Shown here: positions 1-12,610 of the stretch, one piece after another
How positions within the stretch are numbered: the stretch's first letter is position 1
Layout of the letters: the number at the start of each line of letters is the position of its first letter
Notes under the pieces: model-generated
What the model saw: the letters and a program-made list of their open reading frames with translations, nothing else
Told to the model about the DNA's origin: nothing
Databases searched by the model: none
Program-made: the position numbers and the translations under genes
Assembly (NCBI RefSeq): GCF_024713975.1
Contig: NC_091096.1
Coordinates: forward strand, 15,658,458-15,722,457
Reading direction: 5' to 3'
DNA: 64,000 nucleotides
Source of the DNA: Paralichthys olivaceus
Taxonomy: Eukaryota > Chordata > Actinopteri > Pleuronectiformes > Paralichthyidae

Positions 1-1859
1 ATGTATTATAACAGTTTGTTTTTTAATACATATAAAGACTATTGGCCTTGTTTCTGCCAGTTCTGTTTGGTCCGTGTGAGGTCATGTAGTTTTGTCCACT
101 TTCAGCCCCAAACTCGACTATTAACCTTAAATTTCCACTTGAATAATCATTTAAAAACGCAATGTCTATGGATTGACTGACTGCAGTTTATGTCTGAAGC
201 ACATTTTTCTCATCAGCGCTTCTCGATGCGACAATAAAACTGTCGTGTCGGTTGATGATGGATTAGCGGCGGTGAGTTACACAAGCTGACAGATTCAGCT
301 GTGTCATACCATGTGTATGTGCTTGTGTCTGTGCAGCTGTTGACAGACAACATGTTGTCTTGATTACAGTGCAGATGATTAAAAAAAAGGTGGAAATGTA
401 CCAGAGAGCGGCTGTGGGCACCTTATACACAGGATTCAGTATAACACACTCTGGGTGTTTTTAATGAGGCCATGTGAGTAACTCATGTAAAATACACTTT
501 GTTGAGTGTAAACACGTTTTAGTGATTCGCAATTCACAATAACCAGGAAAGTGATTGCGCAAGAAGACGACAAACTCAGACTGATTCCTGGCAGGGAGAT
601 ACAGTGGCAGAGTTTGGTGCATTACTCATGTTTCTCATGATGTGACATGAAGGCAGATTTTATTTTCACATAGTCTGACATCTGCCATGCAAGAAATGCA
701 TTTATTACCATAGGCTTATTGTTCTACATCCAGATATCAAGAACTCTTATACGTTGGAATAAGTGGCTGATAAACTGAAAACTAAACTACATGGTCAGGT
801 TTTTTTTTTCTTGTCTACCACAAGGCCGAGTAAGAGTTTGAAAAAATGGAGATTAAAGTGTATTAATCCTTTGTCTTTCTCTGGTTTGCCAACTTGTGCT
901 GTCTTTCCTCAGAGGTATCAATCTTTCTGTACCTGTCCTGTCTTCCAGCACCTAATGAAAAACAACTGGCCACACTGGCACCACCGCTGGAGACAAACAC
1001 ATCTGGTTGGCAGATGGTACATGAGTGTGCCTATCAGTTATAGACTTTAAAAAAAACACTGATCAGTGTCACTTCCTATTGACCTCAAGGGTTTGAAAAG
1101 AAATTGTAAATTAGTGTGAACAGAAATTCTTGTTGGCTTTTTTAAACTTCTCCACTATTTGCAGCCACCACTATTCTTTTCACTGTCCGTTTTTTCTTCT
1201 ACTGAGCCAAACAATTCCAGGAAAAAAGTAGTTCAAAACCATATGGCCCAAAAATGCAGCTTCTCTGGCCTGAGAGATGGGATTCCTTCTGGAAGCCCAC
1301 AGCGGTTAAGTGAGGCAGAGAGACAAAAACAAAATATTATAGAGTGTGTGCACAAACACACCTACAGCTGTCTCTGTGGAAAATGGCTGGTGAGGTCAAA
1401 ACATACCACAAGATAAAGAGAAAGCGATCCAGTAAGAAAAATAAACAAATTGAATGTTTCTGTAAAGTGCTAAAATTCCTATATTTTCACACCTGCTATC
1501 TGTTAACCATGGACAACATTCACTGGGTAGATACAGGAAAACAATGAGGAGAGGGAGTCGGACAACAAGAGTCAGTGGCTTTCCCTCATATTTCACAAAA
1601 CCTGAACTGACCCACCCACGTATAAACTAAAGAAGGACCTCTCTCCAAAGGAACAGGTAGTAGTCAAACATCGAAAATGAAAGTAATTTACTTGTGAATA
1701 GGTACAAAATTGATACATTTTGTACAAGAGGTAATTCAGGCAATATAAACAACATTTAACTGTGCACTTCCATAGCTGATGTGCAGTCTAGTTACACTGT
1801 ATGTATTCCGTTCACACTGTTTATAATATTTCTATTCTATTTTTTAATGTCTTTGTGTT

Positions 1860-2005
1860 GATATAGAATGTTTACCTATTTATTATTGATGTCTATTTTT
1901 TGACTCCGCTGATTACTGCTGCTGGACAGCAATTCACCCTGTTGTGGGACTACTAAAGGATTATCTCATCGGATCTTATCTTATATCTTATCTTATTCCT
2001 GCATC
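1860..2005 (+). repeat. LINE-type 3' tail with TCTTA microsatellite
   Basis: The text 'gctgctggacagcaattcac' followed by a stretch resembling '...gggactactaaaggat' and then irregular (TCTTA)n matches the usual 3' end of teleost L2/Rex-like LINEs, where a short tandem motif follows the last unique bases. No reverse-transcriptase frame is attached, so this is a truncated insertion. The family name is from memory. Confidence 0.5.
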
Positions 2006-3410
2006 AGATCTTTTGTAGACGTTGGCAATGTGTCAATGTAGGTCAAATAGTGCAGCCAGTGGATTGTGAGGAGTAGCCTCAGTATGGTTCTGTAATTACA
2101 CCTGCCACACCAGACCCCAACTTTTCTTTTTAGATTTTCCTCTCAACTGAAAGAGCCTGGCATACAGTATCCTCTACTGACTCTGTAAAATGATTCATAT
2201 TTAATTTACCTGCCAGCCTCCTCAGAACACAGCATTTACGAATTTGTCATCGTCTTCCATTCCTGTCTTCCCCACTGAAACAGTTCACTTTGAGCGGTTG
2301 CACCACTTCTCGTGACGCAAGTCTCTTTGACACCGTCGCTGTGACTGTAATGACTCAGATCGCCTCAGGGTCCTTCAGTGATGAGACATCTGTAATTTAT
2401 TGAAACATTGTTTTGCCACGCTCTTCCTGAGAGCACATTCAGCACATCAGCAAAGCGGACATAGCAGTTTTATGTTTGTAGCTCACAGCGATATACTTAG
2501 GATGAGGATTTAAAAATGCTAAATTCTCCACAGATTTGTTCACAAAGTAGTTTTGTAGTCTAATGTGAAGGTGATCCGAGCTGATAATCTTCTCCACTGT
2601 CACAGCAAACTAGGCACATAGCCCAAAGCAGACAAAAGAAATGGTGCACTGATTTGTACCTGTGAGCTTTCAAACGTGGAAATGTTCTCACACCTCCAAA
2701 GAAAGCAGACAAAGAAGGTACAATACGCTGTGATGAGGTTTCAGACAGGGAACAAAAGAACGTGTCAGAAAAGACGAGGTGAGGGACAGAAAGGGAAAAG
2801 AGAACGATGTGTGGGAATGACCCAGTGAGGACTGCCAACAAGAATGCATTGCATTTGCGCATGTTTGTGTTATTTCTACTCTTGTGAGGACCAAATATTT
2901 CATGAACATGAGTGGGATAATATTTGAACTGAGGATGTTTTACATCTTTCAAGGGGGCTTTAAGATGTAACATTTGGGTTTAGGGTTAGATTTAGGATTC
3001 ATTCAAACCATTTGACATTTGGTGGATTAAGGTGGATTCATGCTGCGTTACCTGTAAACAGGATCTTGTAATGTAGGAGCTTCACTCTTCTATCTTTTCA
3101 GATGATTTGAGGCTCAGAGATTGGTTCAAGGTTAATATCAATCAGTTTTAAAAGAAACGTGCAAATGATAAGAGTACATGCTTTTATTTGTGTTTAATTG
3201 CCAATAATCAAACTAAAAATGACAAGATACAAATACAGTTCCTTGCAGAGACACATTGTTATCACACTTAGTGTAAAATCATCTTTTCTGTATTTAATTT
3301 TGAGAGAGGCCTGCTTCAAAACTTCACAATTAAGCCATTACTATCAGTCAACCATGTTTTTAAAATTCCTGAAAAGTTATGGGTTACAGGTATGACGGCG
3401 CTCACACGTA

Positions 3411-3455
3411 TAGTTTGTGTGTGTGTGTGTGTGTATACGTGTGTGTGTGTGTGTA
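3411..3455. repeat. (GT)n microsatellite near aqp3 promoter
   Basis: Two GT runs separated by 'atac', ending about 100 bases before the TATA box. Alternating purine-pyrimidine runs can form Z-DNA, but any effect on the promoter is inference. Confidence 0.85.
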
Positions 3456-3550
3456 CCAGAAAGTGTGAATCACACAGTGACAGACAGGGAGGCGTGGTGC
3501 AGAAGGTGGGGCCGAGCTCACTTGGCTCCAGTCCATGTCCATCCTGGCTC

Positions 3551-3558
3551 TATAAGAG
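3551..3558 (+). promoter_or_regulatory. TATA box of aqp3
   Basis: The sequence 'tataagag' lies 110 bases before the aqp3 start codon and about 30 bases before a plausible start site near 3580. No ATG occurs between that site and position 3661, so the 5' leader is short and free of upstream start codons. Confidence 0.7.
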
Positions 3559-3660
3559 GAGCCTGGCTCTCTCAGCTGCACAGCCACTCAGGAATTCCTA
3601 CCTGCCTACTACGTCCAGTGTCCCCTCACAGTCGCATCAGGCTCAGAGAAGAAGAAAAAC

Positions 3661-4342
3661 ATGGGCAGACAGAAGGTGTATTTGGACAAACTGTCCCGCT
3701 TCTTCCAGATCCGCAACCTGTTGCTTCGGCAGGCGCTGGCAGAGTGTCTTGGCACCCTCATCCTTGTGGTAAGTGTGTGTGTACATATGTTGAATATCTG
3801 TGTGTGTGTGAGCATAAGTGTGTGAACACTTCAGTGAACTGTGTCAATTGTCATGCTTAATGCAAAGGGTGCAAAGTTCATGCTTTGTAACATACTGCAT
3901 GTTGATTCTTTTATTTGCATGTTGAATCTCTATTTTCCTTTAACAATTTGTCTTTTCGATTTTCTTTTGATGCTGCAATATGATCAAAGACTCTTCACAC
4001 AGCAGTGTTTGTGCTGTCATTTATTTTTGATTGGCATGTTTGAAGAAAAAGAAGAAAGAAAAAGAAAGTGCATTTCATTTCTAAACCATACACAGACTTC
4101 AAAGGTAACACTGTGTCACCGTTTTGAGCCAATGATTGTTTTGTAAATGTCAAGTAACTTACATTGGCAAACTGAGTCCAGAGCAAACAGGTAAGTATCA
4201 GGTTTCTCTGGATCGTATGTGCTGTGGGCAAAACTATATTCACAATATTTGCGTGAGGTTTTGGATCCGGGATCTTGCTGCATCCCAGCTCCAAAACTTC
4301 CCAACATTTCTCTCATCACATCTCAGGGAGGAAGCGTACACA

Positions 4343-4398
<56 letters not shown>

Positions 4399-7300
4399 AA
4401 ATGAGGACACACACACACACACACACACACTTAAAGAGAAACAAGACATTTAGCTTGAATAGTGGTTTTTCCACAGCCACAAAATCTTGATCTGAAGAGA
4501 CCATCAGAGACAAACACTTTCTTGGGGTCTAGACTGTGGGCAATCTGCTGTAGTAAACAAACCAAATAAAAAGCCTCATAGCTCACTTAGTCTGAGGAAG
4601 CTTTTTTCTTTCCCTAGTTTTGGCAGAAACGTGCCAGTGTGTTGATTTAGATTTTTTACAGTTGTTCATTGATTTACAAAGACGTAGAGGCATGCGGCAT
4701 TTAATCATCTTTGTTTAAAGAGTTTTATTCTTATGCAAAATCCAAATTAATGTAAAAGAAATTAAAATGACTCACATCTCCAACTTGTGGAGTGAGTTGC
4801 TTGAGTTCAGTAGGAGTTACAAATATATATTGTAATAGATAATATATATACACAAGTACATTGTACAGATGTGCACTGGAAAACTACTGAAACATTAAAG
4901 CCACGGAGTGAAAATCTTTGTTGTCGGTAGTTGTTTAGCTTGTATTATGACGACTAATGGTGCACAAAGGTGTGGTGTCATTATTGAACAGGTGACACAT
5001 GGTGATGGCAGCAGTAGGAGAGTCAGTGGCAGAACAATAGGAATCACATCACAGACATGTCTCACATACTCTGACTTCTCATATTCATAGAGCTCATACA
5101 CAGATATCTGATTCGGTTCTATTCTCTGTGTACGACCTTCTCTCTCCAAATACACTTGCAAATACATTATTGCAATCGGGAACAAAGCAAACTCTTAGTG
5201 AGTTATCGCCTGCCAGTGTGAGACGACTCAGAGGTATCATGCGTGAAGGGTGTGTCTAGGTGTGTTTGAGGGTGTGTCTCTTTGTAGTCCTGGCCCAGTG
5301 TGAGTAACTCCAGGTATTTTAGACAGTATTATAGAATCCGTCAGGTTTGAGAGCCAGCCAACAAAATGAATGTGTGAGTGAACAGACCCTTCAGTGACGC
5401 GGAAATCAAAGAAAGCAATACCCAACAGCCTAACTGCACTTTCCACTTCAAACCACTGCTCCCTGCATTGACCTCGATCGCAGTCCTGTGGACGCCTTTT
5501 CAGGCTCCTTGTCCTGAATTTGAGAAGATGTCAGGTGATTTAGAGTCTAGTTCCAGGCCAGCAGTTTTTTTCCTTTTTTGCCTTCAGTTCCAAACCAAAT
5601 GCCAAATCTTTGTTTCAGTAACGCTGTCGGCTGTGGGGTTTTTTTTTTTACAAGCTCCCCAACTGTGCTAAAAGCTGGGAGTAAATGCAAAGCCAGCTGA
5701 ATCGGGCGAGGGAATGTTGGTTGGGTGTGCAGTTACCCAACCACAACATTATGACAGCAACATACCAGGTTGCTTTAGTTGTAGAGTGAACAACCTACTG
5801 AAAATGAGCCTGTCAGAGTTAGAACTAACACTCAAGGCTCTGAGATTCAGTGTCGGATTAACATGAAACATTTCTGCCGAAATGTAAAGGGATAGTTCCC
5901 TTTAATAGGGAAGTTGGCACTAGAGGGTGAATGGCCCATCATTTGGAATCCGATGCCTCTGACATTAAGAAAAACTAGTGGAGGTGAAGTGTTAGCATTT
6001 TTTTATTTTCACAACACCACCAGGAAGATAAATCTGCCCAAACAAAACAGACAACACAATTCTAACTCGGGCTGATTTATGGAGTATTTTTCCAGTTGAA
6101 TTGACAGTCTCTTCAGGGGTGGGAACAGGGTTTAGACTGAGCCCAGTGATGATGAACGCCCCTCAGGCGCCAGTCCCTCTGAGTGCACTTCCCTCACACT
6201 AACCTCAACATCTGAGTCGTGTGGTCGGACTGAAAAGCATCCTCATCAGGGGGCTCGGAGAGCAGCAGCCTAACAATGGACCACACATACTATACGAATA
6301 CACACAGGGATACACACACTGAAACACAGAATCACAAAAATTGATGGAGCAACTGCTACACAAATTGTTCAAATTAAATTTAACACGTTATATTCACAAC
6401 TTTAAACTGAAACAATTAAATGTATTTGTGTTACCGACTGAAGTTGGTAAACAATTTTGACCTTTTCAGTGCAGCGTGGCACCTGTTTGGCCACAAACAC
6501 TTTGCCTTAAAACACACGCTTTTTTCTCCTTCCCACATAAATCAGCTGTGTATAGTAGGTCAACACACTGACCTTCCTGCACATGCAACACTGTATCCCT
6601 GTGTGCCATTATGAACCCAATAGAGCTCCTTTAATGGGGCTTCCTTCTCTGGTTTCACTGATAATAATCACATTGCCTCATATCAACCCTTGGTTTGACT
6701 TTAATTGATTGAAAAATATTTTCGTAAGGTTTCTTCTTAATACAACACTGAGAGAGTGAATACAGTTGGTGCATGTTGTGTAAAATAATTAATGATTGTC
6801 ACAACTAGTTTGAACTTGTCTTTCTCCTTCTCTCTTCAGATGTTTGGCTGCGGTGCTGTGGCCCAGCTGGTGTTGAGCAGCGGCTCCCATGGCATGTTCC
6901 TCACTGTCAACTTTGCCTTCGGCTTTGCTGCCACCTTAGGCATCCTGGTGTGTGGTCAAGTATCAGGTATGCAAACAAATTCACTGGAAATTTCCTCATC
7001 CAAACAAAATGTTCTCAATGAGTTATTTGGTTGGATGTTTAGGAATCAGTCAATTCTGAGCATTATTTCGATCCTGATTGCAGAATCACATTTTACTTAT
7101 AATAATAAGTCTGTGGTTTGAGTGTGGTATCAGAGTTGCAGCACCATAATATGTTCTGACCATGTACATTTACAGGTGGCCATCTGAACCCCGCAGTGAC
7201 TTTTGCCCTGTGTCTACTTGGAAGAGAGCCCTGGAAGAAATTCCCAATGTACTTCCTCTTTCAGACAATCGGTGCTTTCCTTGGTTCTGCCATCATTTTT

Positions 7301-8194
7301 GGCATGTACTACGGTAAGAGACAACATCCAGACGTGGAGCCAAATCTAAAATAATCCTTTTGCCACCAAATATGAACAAATGTATGTTTTGATGTCATTT
7401 AAACAGCTGATCTCAACAGAAAAATATCTAATGCTCCATTTTTGTTGTTTGTCCCTTTAGACGCTCTGTGGGACCATCCTGGAAATTTCAATGTGACTGG
7501 TCCTAGAGCCACAGCTGGCATCTTTGCCACCTACCCTGGAAAGCATCTCACTATTGTCAATGGCTTCTTTGATCAGGTACTCATTTTTGAAAAGTGGAGA
7601 CAGCTATCATACACTAAATGTCCTTTTTTCAAATATGGATGACACAGCTAACTTTCTCTTTCAATCTCTCTCCAGATAATTGGCACAGCAGCCCTAATCG
7701 TTTGTATTCTGGCTATCGTGGACCCATACAACAACCCCATCCCCCAGGGGCTGGAGGCCTTCACTGTGGGATTTGTGGTTCTGGTTATTGGACTGTCTAT
7801 GGGCTTTAACTCTGGATATGCTGTCAATCCTGCCAGAGACCTTGGACCACGTATTTTCACTGCAATGGCTGGGTGGGGCACTGAGGTCTTCACGTAAGAG
7901 CACAGACTTTTTAATCTATGCATGAACTCTTCTTAACGTCACTCTCAAAGTGCTCACTGTCTAACAAACCATTTGTATTATTCACTCTTTCTCTTCCTAC
8001 TCCTCAGGACGAGAAACGGCTGGTTCCTTGTGCCCATTTTTGCCCCGTTCCTTGGCACCATCATCGGTGTGATGATCTACCAGCTGATGGTTGGCTACCA
8101 CATGGAGGGAGAAGCACGTGACAGAAAGAGCCAGGAGCAGGAAAACGTCGGACTCACCAACGTCAACACCAACAACGCCAAAGACGGGCACTGA
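3661..8194 (+). CDS. aqp3: Aquaporin-3 (aquaglyceroporin), complete six-exon gene
   Basis: Channel for water, glycerol and urea in the plasma membrane of epithelia. Coding exons are 3661-3768, 6840-6966, 7176-7313, 7461-7576, 7676-7893 and 8008-8194. All introns are GT-AG, all phases join, and the total of 894 bases gives 297 residues, close to the ~292 usual for the family. The N-terminus begins [11 protein letters not shown]. The two pore motifs are NPA at residues 83-85 (GHLNPAV) and 214-216 (YAVNPARD). R217 and D218 follow the second NPA, the aquaglyceroporin pattern. Six hydrophobic segments are visible, and an N-x-T sequon (NVT) lies in the extracellular loop coded by exon 4. Exon lengths 127, 138 and 218 agree with what I recall for mammalian AQP3. 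The start is fixed by the family N-terminus and the TATA box upstream. Fish have aqp3a and aqp3b paralogues; I cannot say which this is. Confidence 0.97.
3769..6839 (+). other. aqp3 intron 1 (3.1 kb)
   Basis: The donor is 'gtaagtgtgtg' and the acceptor 'tctcttcag'. It holds a GT/AC microsatellite pair at 4.35-4.43 kb and no exon I could support. A first intron of this size next to small later introns is a common place for regulatory sequence, but I see no specific site. Confidence 0.8.
4345..4430. repeat. Inverted microsatellite pair (GT)n - spacer - (AC)n
   Basis: About 53 bases of GT repeat, a spacer of nine bases, then 24 bases of AC repeat. The two arms are complementary, so the region can fold as a hairpin as well as adopt Z-DNA. 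Copy number will be polymorphic and is prone to assembly error. Confidence 0.9.
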
Positions 8195-9019
8195 GTGTGT
8201 TAAGATATAAACCTCCAAACAGTCAGAAAGATGCACATTCTGTAAATACCACACCAGCCTTTTTTCCTAACACAACTGTAGAAGCCAAGTTTTTTTCCCC
8301 AAACCACCTTAACAGCTGTTGGGTCAACTCCCAAGATGGCTGTGTGAAAACAGGCCACTCTTAACTTTATCATGTGATTGTATAACAATGTAGATGATCA
8401 GTTGTATATGGAGGAAAGAAACAGAACTTTAGAAAACACAGAATTACATTAATTCTTTTAAGAGATGAACAGTTTGATGTTAGTGTGTGTAGCGCTCACT
8501 TTCAACAGTATTGTATGCTTTATACTAATATAGTTTTGTCACTTTTTATATGTATGTCTCTCCCAACCAATTTCTATGCATTTTGTCAGTCCAGGGCCTT
8601 TCAATGTTAGCGTTTGAGTTTGGGGAAATTGTCAGCAGTTTCTGCAATAGAAATTTTAAACTTGAACTCAACAGCTCAAATATCTGCAAATGAATATTGT
8701 CCATTCAGAAAGTTTGTGCTGCTGCAACTGTATCAGAGCTGCTGTCATTTCTTTCAATGTAGTAACCCTTTAACATGCAAAAGCTTTAACCAGCAGTTTC
8801 CACACAAGCTGACAAACTACTGTGACATGTCATCAGCTTGCAAACTTGACTATTTGCTCTCTGTCAGAAACAAATGTCACCCGAAGCGTTTGTAGCCATG
8901 CTGTTACAACTATCAGGCTGTCATGTTCAATTTGTATGACTCCATGGTTGGGTGCAAAACTAGACTGTGAGCACCTGTTATTTTTTTAGGTTGAGGGGGA
9001 AATGCTTTTGTATTGATTC

Positions 9020-9025
9020 AATAAA
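9020..9025 (+). terminator. Poly-A signal of aqp3
   Basis: AATAAA, 826 bases after the stop codon, followed by a T/GT-rich stretch ('gtctgtttttattgttg'). This gives a 3' UTR of about 0.85 kb, ending near 9045. Confidence 0.65.
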
Positions 9026-9769
9026 GTCTGTTTTTATTGTTGCAGGAATGCAGCTAATGTTACTCTCCTGTTACCTGCTTCTCATTTCTGGGGGAGGGTG
9101 TAATCGAATTACATCAGAAAACAATTCAATTGAACCTTTGCAGGGTTACACCTCTATGCACAGTACAGTTTTTTCTCAGGGAAAACTGATTGCACTTTAA
9201 CATCTGTTTGGTCTGTTTGGATAGGGTGTGCAAAATGTCTGCTAATTTATAAATTTCTTTTTGAAAGGAGACTTGGCGTGAAAAGACTGAAAATTAAAGG
9301 ACCAAAAATATTGAAGTCAATATTTCTGGATGAGTTTGATCCCAAGAAAGAGATAACATACGTAGTTGTAAAACAAAAACAGCTTAAGAAACATAAGCAC
9401 TTGTATGTGTTGCTCTTTATTTGTCTTTATTCTTTACAGGGGTGTACCAGCAGTGTCCAAAGTTTAGAGCTGGACAAGGAACAAGACTACACATAATGAT
9501 CTCTCTTTTCTCTCAGCTGTGCTCTTTAATAATGATTTTCGGTGCCAAAAGGAGACCTGCTCCATCATTATGCACTGCACAACTGTATATTTGTACAGCT
9601 ATTTCAAGCTATACTCTCTATTTCAAGGCATACCTCATTATCCACAGACCAGAACTGGGCCACTGTCCTTCAGTGCATGAATTGAATCTGTCCTAGTCCT
9701 CCATGCTCCATGAGGTCATTTTGATAGAAATACTAAAAGATTAAATTAAATAACCCCACCAGTATGGAC

Positions 9770-10120
9770 AAGGTACAGACTTCGAATCCACTCAATCCAT
9801 TATTTCAAGCTTTCGCAACAACCGACAAATCAAAATCAGTTACCTCCACCCATTCCCAAACCTTTCACCTATAGTAGGAGTTCCCCAGGGTGCAGTTTTG
9901 AGTCCCCTCCTTTTTATTTTATAGATTCCTGGAAAATCGTCTGACACAACCCCCCAGCCACCATAGCCAAAGTTTCAGTTTGCAGACAACATATGCTATC
10001 GGTTTAGCCTCAAATCTGCAGAACTAGCAGCAAAATATCTCTACACATGCATTAATGAAATAGAAATTGGATTAAATTTAGAGAATCAACCTAAACCCTA
10101 CCAATAAACAATGCATCACT
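9770..10120 (+). mobile_element. Degenerate non-LTR retrotransposon (reverse transcriptase fragment)
   Basis: The plus strand, allowing frame breaks, carries the reverse-transcriptase signature GVPQGAVLSPLLF at about 9873-9911. About 65 bases later comes a decayed catalytic box (FADN in place of the usual xADD), then a stretch like the helix after it. Internal stops and the lost second aspartate show it is dead. The order PQG then ADD and the spacing are those of LINE reverse transcriptases; I cannot assign the clade by eye. Confidence 0.65.
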
Positions 10121-10194
10121 TAAAACCCACATCTGCAGTCCAACAACAGTGTCTAACTATATTAGCACAGAGAAGATAACATACCTCCTCCAAG

Positions 10195-10475
10195 TCCGAA
10201 CAGTCCCCTCATGAAACTACATTAAAATTCACTGGATCTGGATCAGCACCAAATTGAACACACTCATAAATATCACTCCCATACACCTGCCTGATTTTTA
10301 ACCAAGCTCTACGATCTATTCTCTGAGAAATCAGTAAAAATGTTGAAAAAATGCCCCATAAGTCTCTGATTTCCCCATCCGGATCCACACCCAAATTGAA
10401 TGGATTCTTCCCTGACACAGCACAAACTTTCCTGATAATCATGGTAGTTTTTTCATAATCCTGTTAACCATGACC
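10195..10475 (-). repeat. Interspersed repeat, family X copy 1 (inverted)
   Basis: The reverse complement contains the same ordered words as the copy at 14.5 kb: a segment meaning 'cacaaaactacta...ccatgaaacttgg', then 'ccattacattttggtgtgga'-like text. In this strand it reads as 'caaattgaatggattcttcc' and 'aatcctgttaac'. It is one of a very common teleost repeat class whose formal name I cannot confirm. Confidence 0.55.
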
Positions 10476-12484
10476 ATCTCTAAGCCCTCTAAAGAAGGCC
10501 TGGCACTGAATGGCACAACTTGTTGTCACACATCACAGCAGGCTTACAATACGCCCACTCAATGTGTAATCTTTTCACGGAGGATAATTCTCTGCAACCA
10601 GATATTGGATTCTGGCAAACCTATATGAATCAGCGGTTTTGCACAATTACTTCAGGTCTCAGCAGGTCAGCTTGCATGTGTAGAGTAGATTACCTGGAGT
10701 CCCTACAAAACTCACCTGGCTCTGTTCGAAGGTACAAAACCTGCTCTGCAACATCTTGTAACAGTTTAATTCTTGACACAAACAAATGTGAATGTCCACT
10801 ATTTGGACTACGTACATGATATGTGATTATTTTGTTGGTGGTAGGTGTATTTTTTTTACAAAGTCAGCCAGTCTTTAAGCTAAGTTGAATGATTACTGAC
10901 TCGAGTTCCACACTTACTAAACAGAAATGACAGCAGTATCAATCTTCTCGTGTAGCTCTCAGCAACAGTACATTTGTGATTATGTAAGCTGTCAGAGGTC
11001 TTGATCACATCAGGAGCAAGAATACTCAAAACAGCTCTTAACAACAGGCAATGAAATAAAAGTTTAGGTGACTGGAAAGTGAAAAATTAAAACTATGAAA
11101 TGAGCAGCGGTTCCCTGGAATGAAGGAAACTCCTTGAATAAGTGATGGAGTACATGTGCAGCAATCATGCAAGGTACAGTATATACAACTTGCAGTAAAT
11201 GGACCAAAACATGCCAACCACCAGAATGGTCCTTTAAAGAGCTGATGCACGCAGCTCTAACTGGCATTATGGTTGTGGACATGTGTTTTCTATCATCAGC
11301 TGCCCTGCTAGGTACACTACGCTGCCTGAGGCTCCAGTGGAATTCTATCATTGGATCAGGTTTAATGTATTATGGCTCTGTAAGATATTGTTTCAGCCAA
11401 TTTTTGACATTGATAGTGAAAAATTATTATTTTGATGTCTAGTTCCAAACGTAGCAGGTAGTGTGTGGGACATTTATGCAAGTTTAGTTAAATGCAGAAA
11501 CTAGTGGGGGGTGGGGCATGTCTGTCAGTGTCTGTCCTTTCTTATGTGACCAAAAAAAGACAAAGACAAGCTGACCAGTTGTAACGAGCCACAAAATACC
11601 AAGGAAGGATATGGTTCTTGTTTCAGCAGGCCCTCAGCTTTACAAGAAAAACAAAGATGTAAAAAGTTATAATAATCACTGAGGCAAGGCAAAAGCTTCT
11701 AACATTACATCTTGTGGCAAGGGGCATTTTCGGAGCCTGTGAAGGTTTGATATTAGAAAAGGCCAAAACAGAATGCTTTCATGCTAAAACAATATAATAC
11801 CCTCAATATAGCATCTCACATACCAAGTATATTCCTTTCTACAGGAGCTGGTATTGCGTTCACCTCTAAAATCTCATTTCTATCCTCTCGGCTCGCTCAC
11901 TCAGGCCAGAGTCTCATCAAAATATTTGCACCTGGCGAGATTTCAGAGTTGTGTACCACACTTTAACAGGGAAAACAAGCAGATGGCTAGGTGGGAAACA
12001 CAGACCGTAATCTTATATTTTAATGAAAGAAAGAAAGATTCTGCAGAAGAAGTGAATTGTCCTGCATAGTTCAAACAACCCTCAACCTATGTTTTACAGG
12101 GTAATAAAATGTATGTCACACTGTTGTAGGCAGTGTCTGGTTCAGACTGGGATGCTGTCTGGTCTGTTAGACACTGAACCACCTGAGGGAAGAGTTGGTA
12201 CACATGTGCAGGCCATGTGTGATAACAGCAGTGTTTACTGTGAACTATTAAAGCCACAAAGAATCCAAATAAGAGACAGCTATACATCAAATACAAATTC
12301 CACTTTTGAAAATCTCATGGCCAAACAGTCCACTTATGAAATCACATTTATATTCGATCTTGATTTCATCATATATCAGTTCCCTATATATATCTGATTT
12401 GATCAAGATCAATGATTTATTATTACATTCCAAAAATGATGGAATGCTCCCAATGTCACAATGTTAAAGAACTTAAAAAAAAAA

Positions 12485-12610
12485 TCTTGGACCCGCCTCC
12501 TGATCCTGATTCGCAAGAACATTTACTGATCTCTCCTGACAACTGCATCCTTCCACCAAGTTTCATGATAATCTGTCTTGTAGTTTTTAGGTAATCCTGC
12601 TAACAACCCA
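12485..12610 (-). repeat. Interspersed repeat, family X copy 2 (inverted, partial)
   Basis: The text 'ccttccaccaagtttcatg', 'ataatctgtcttgtag' and 'aggtaatcctgctaac' is the reverse complement of the segment at about 14550-14620 in copy 3. It is a truncated copy. Confidence 0.55.

Larger units (their letters stand above)
1..3540. other. Intergenic region upstream of aqp3
   Basis: I see no gene here. The short open frames lack codon structure, splice logic or recognisable domains. It contains a LINE-type 3' tail at about 1.86-2.0 kb, probable repeat debris around 2.86-3.05 kb (a 'gtgaggacc' segment followed by repeated 'gggtttagggttag'-type text) and a GT microsatellite just before the aqp3 promoter. 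Confidence 0.6.

Noticed and set aside
2560-2973. A 137-codon minus-strand frame upstream of aqp3
   Set aside because: It overlaps repeat-like text near 2.87-3.0 kb and has no domain, promoter or splice support.
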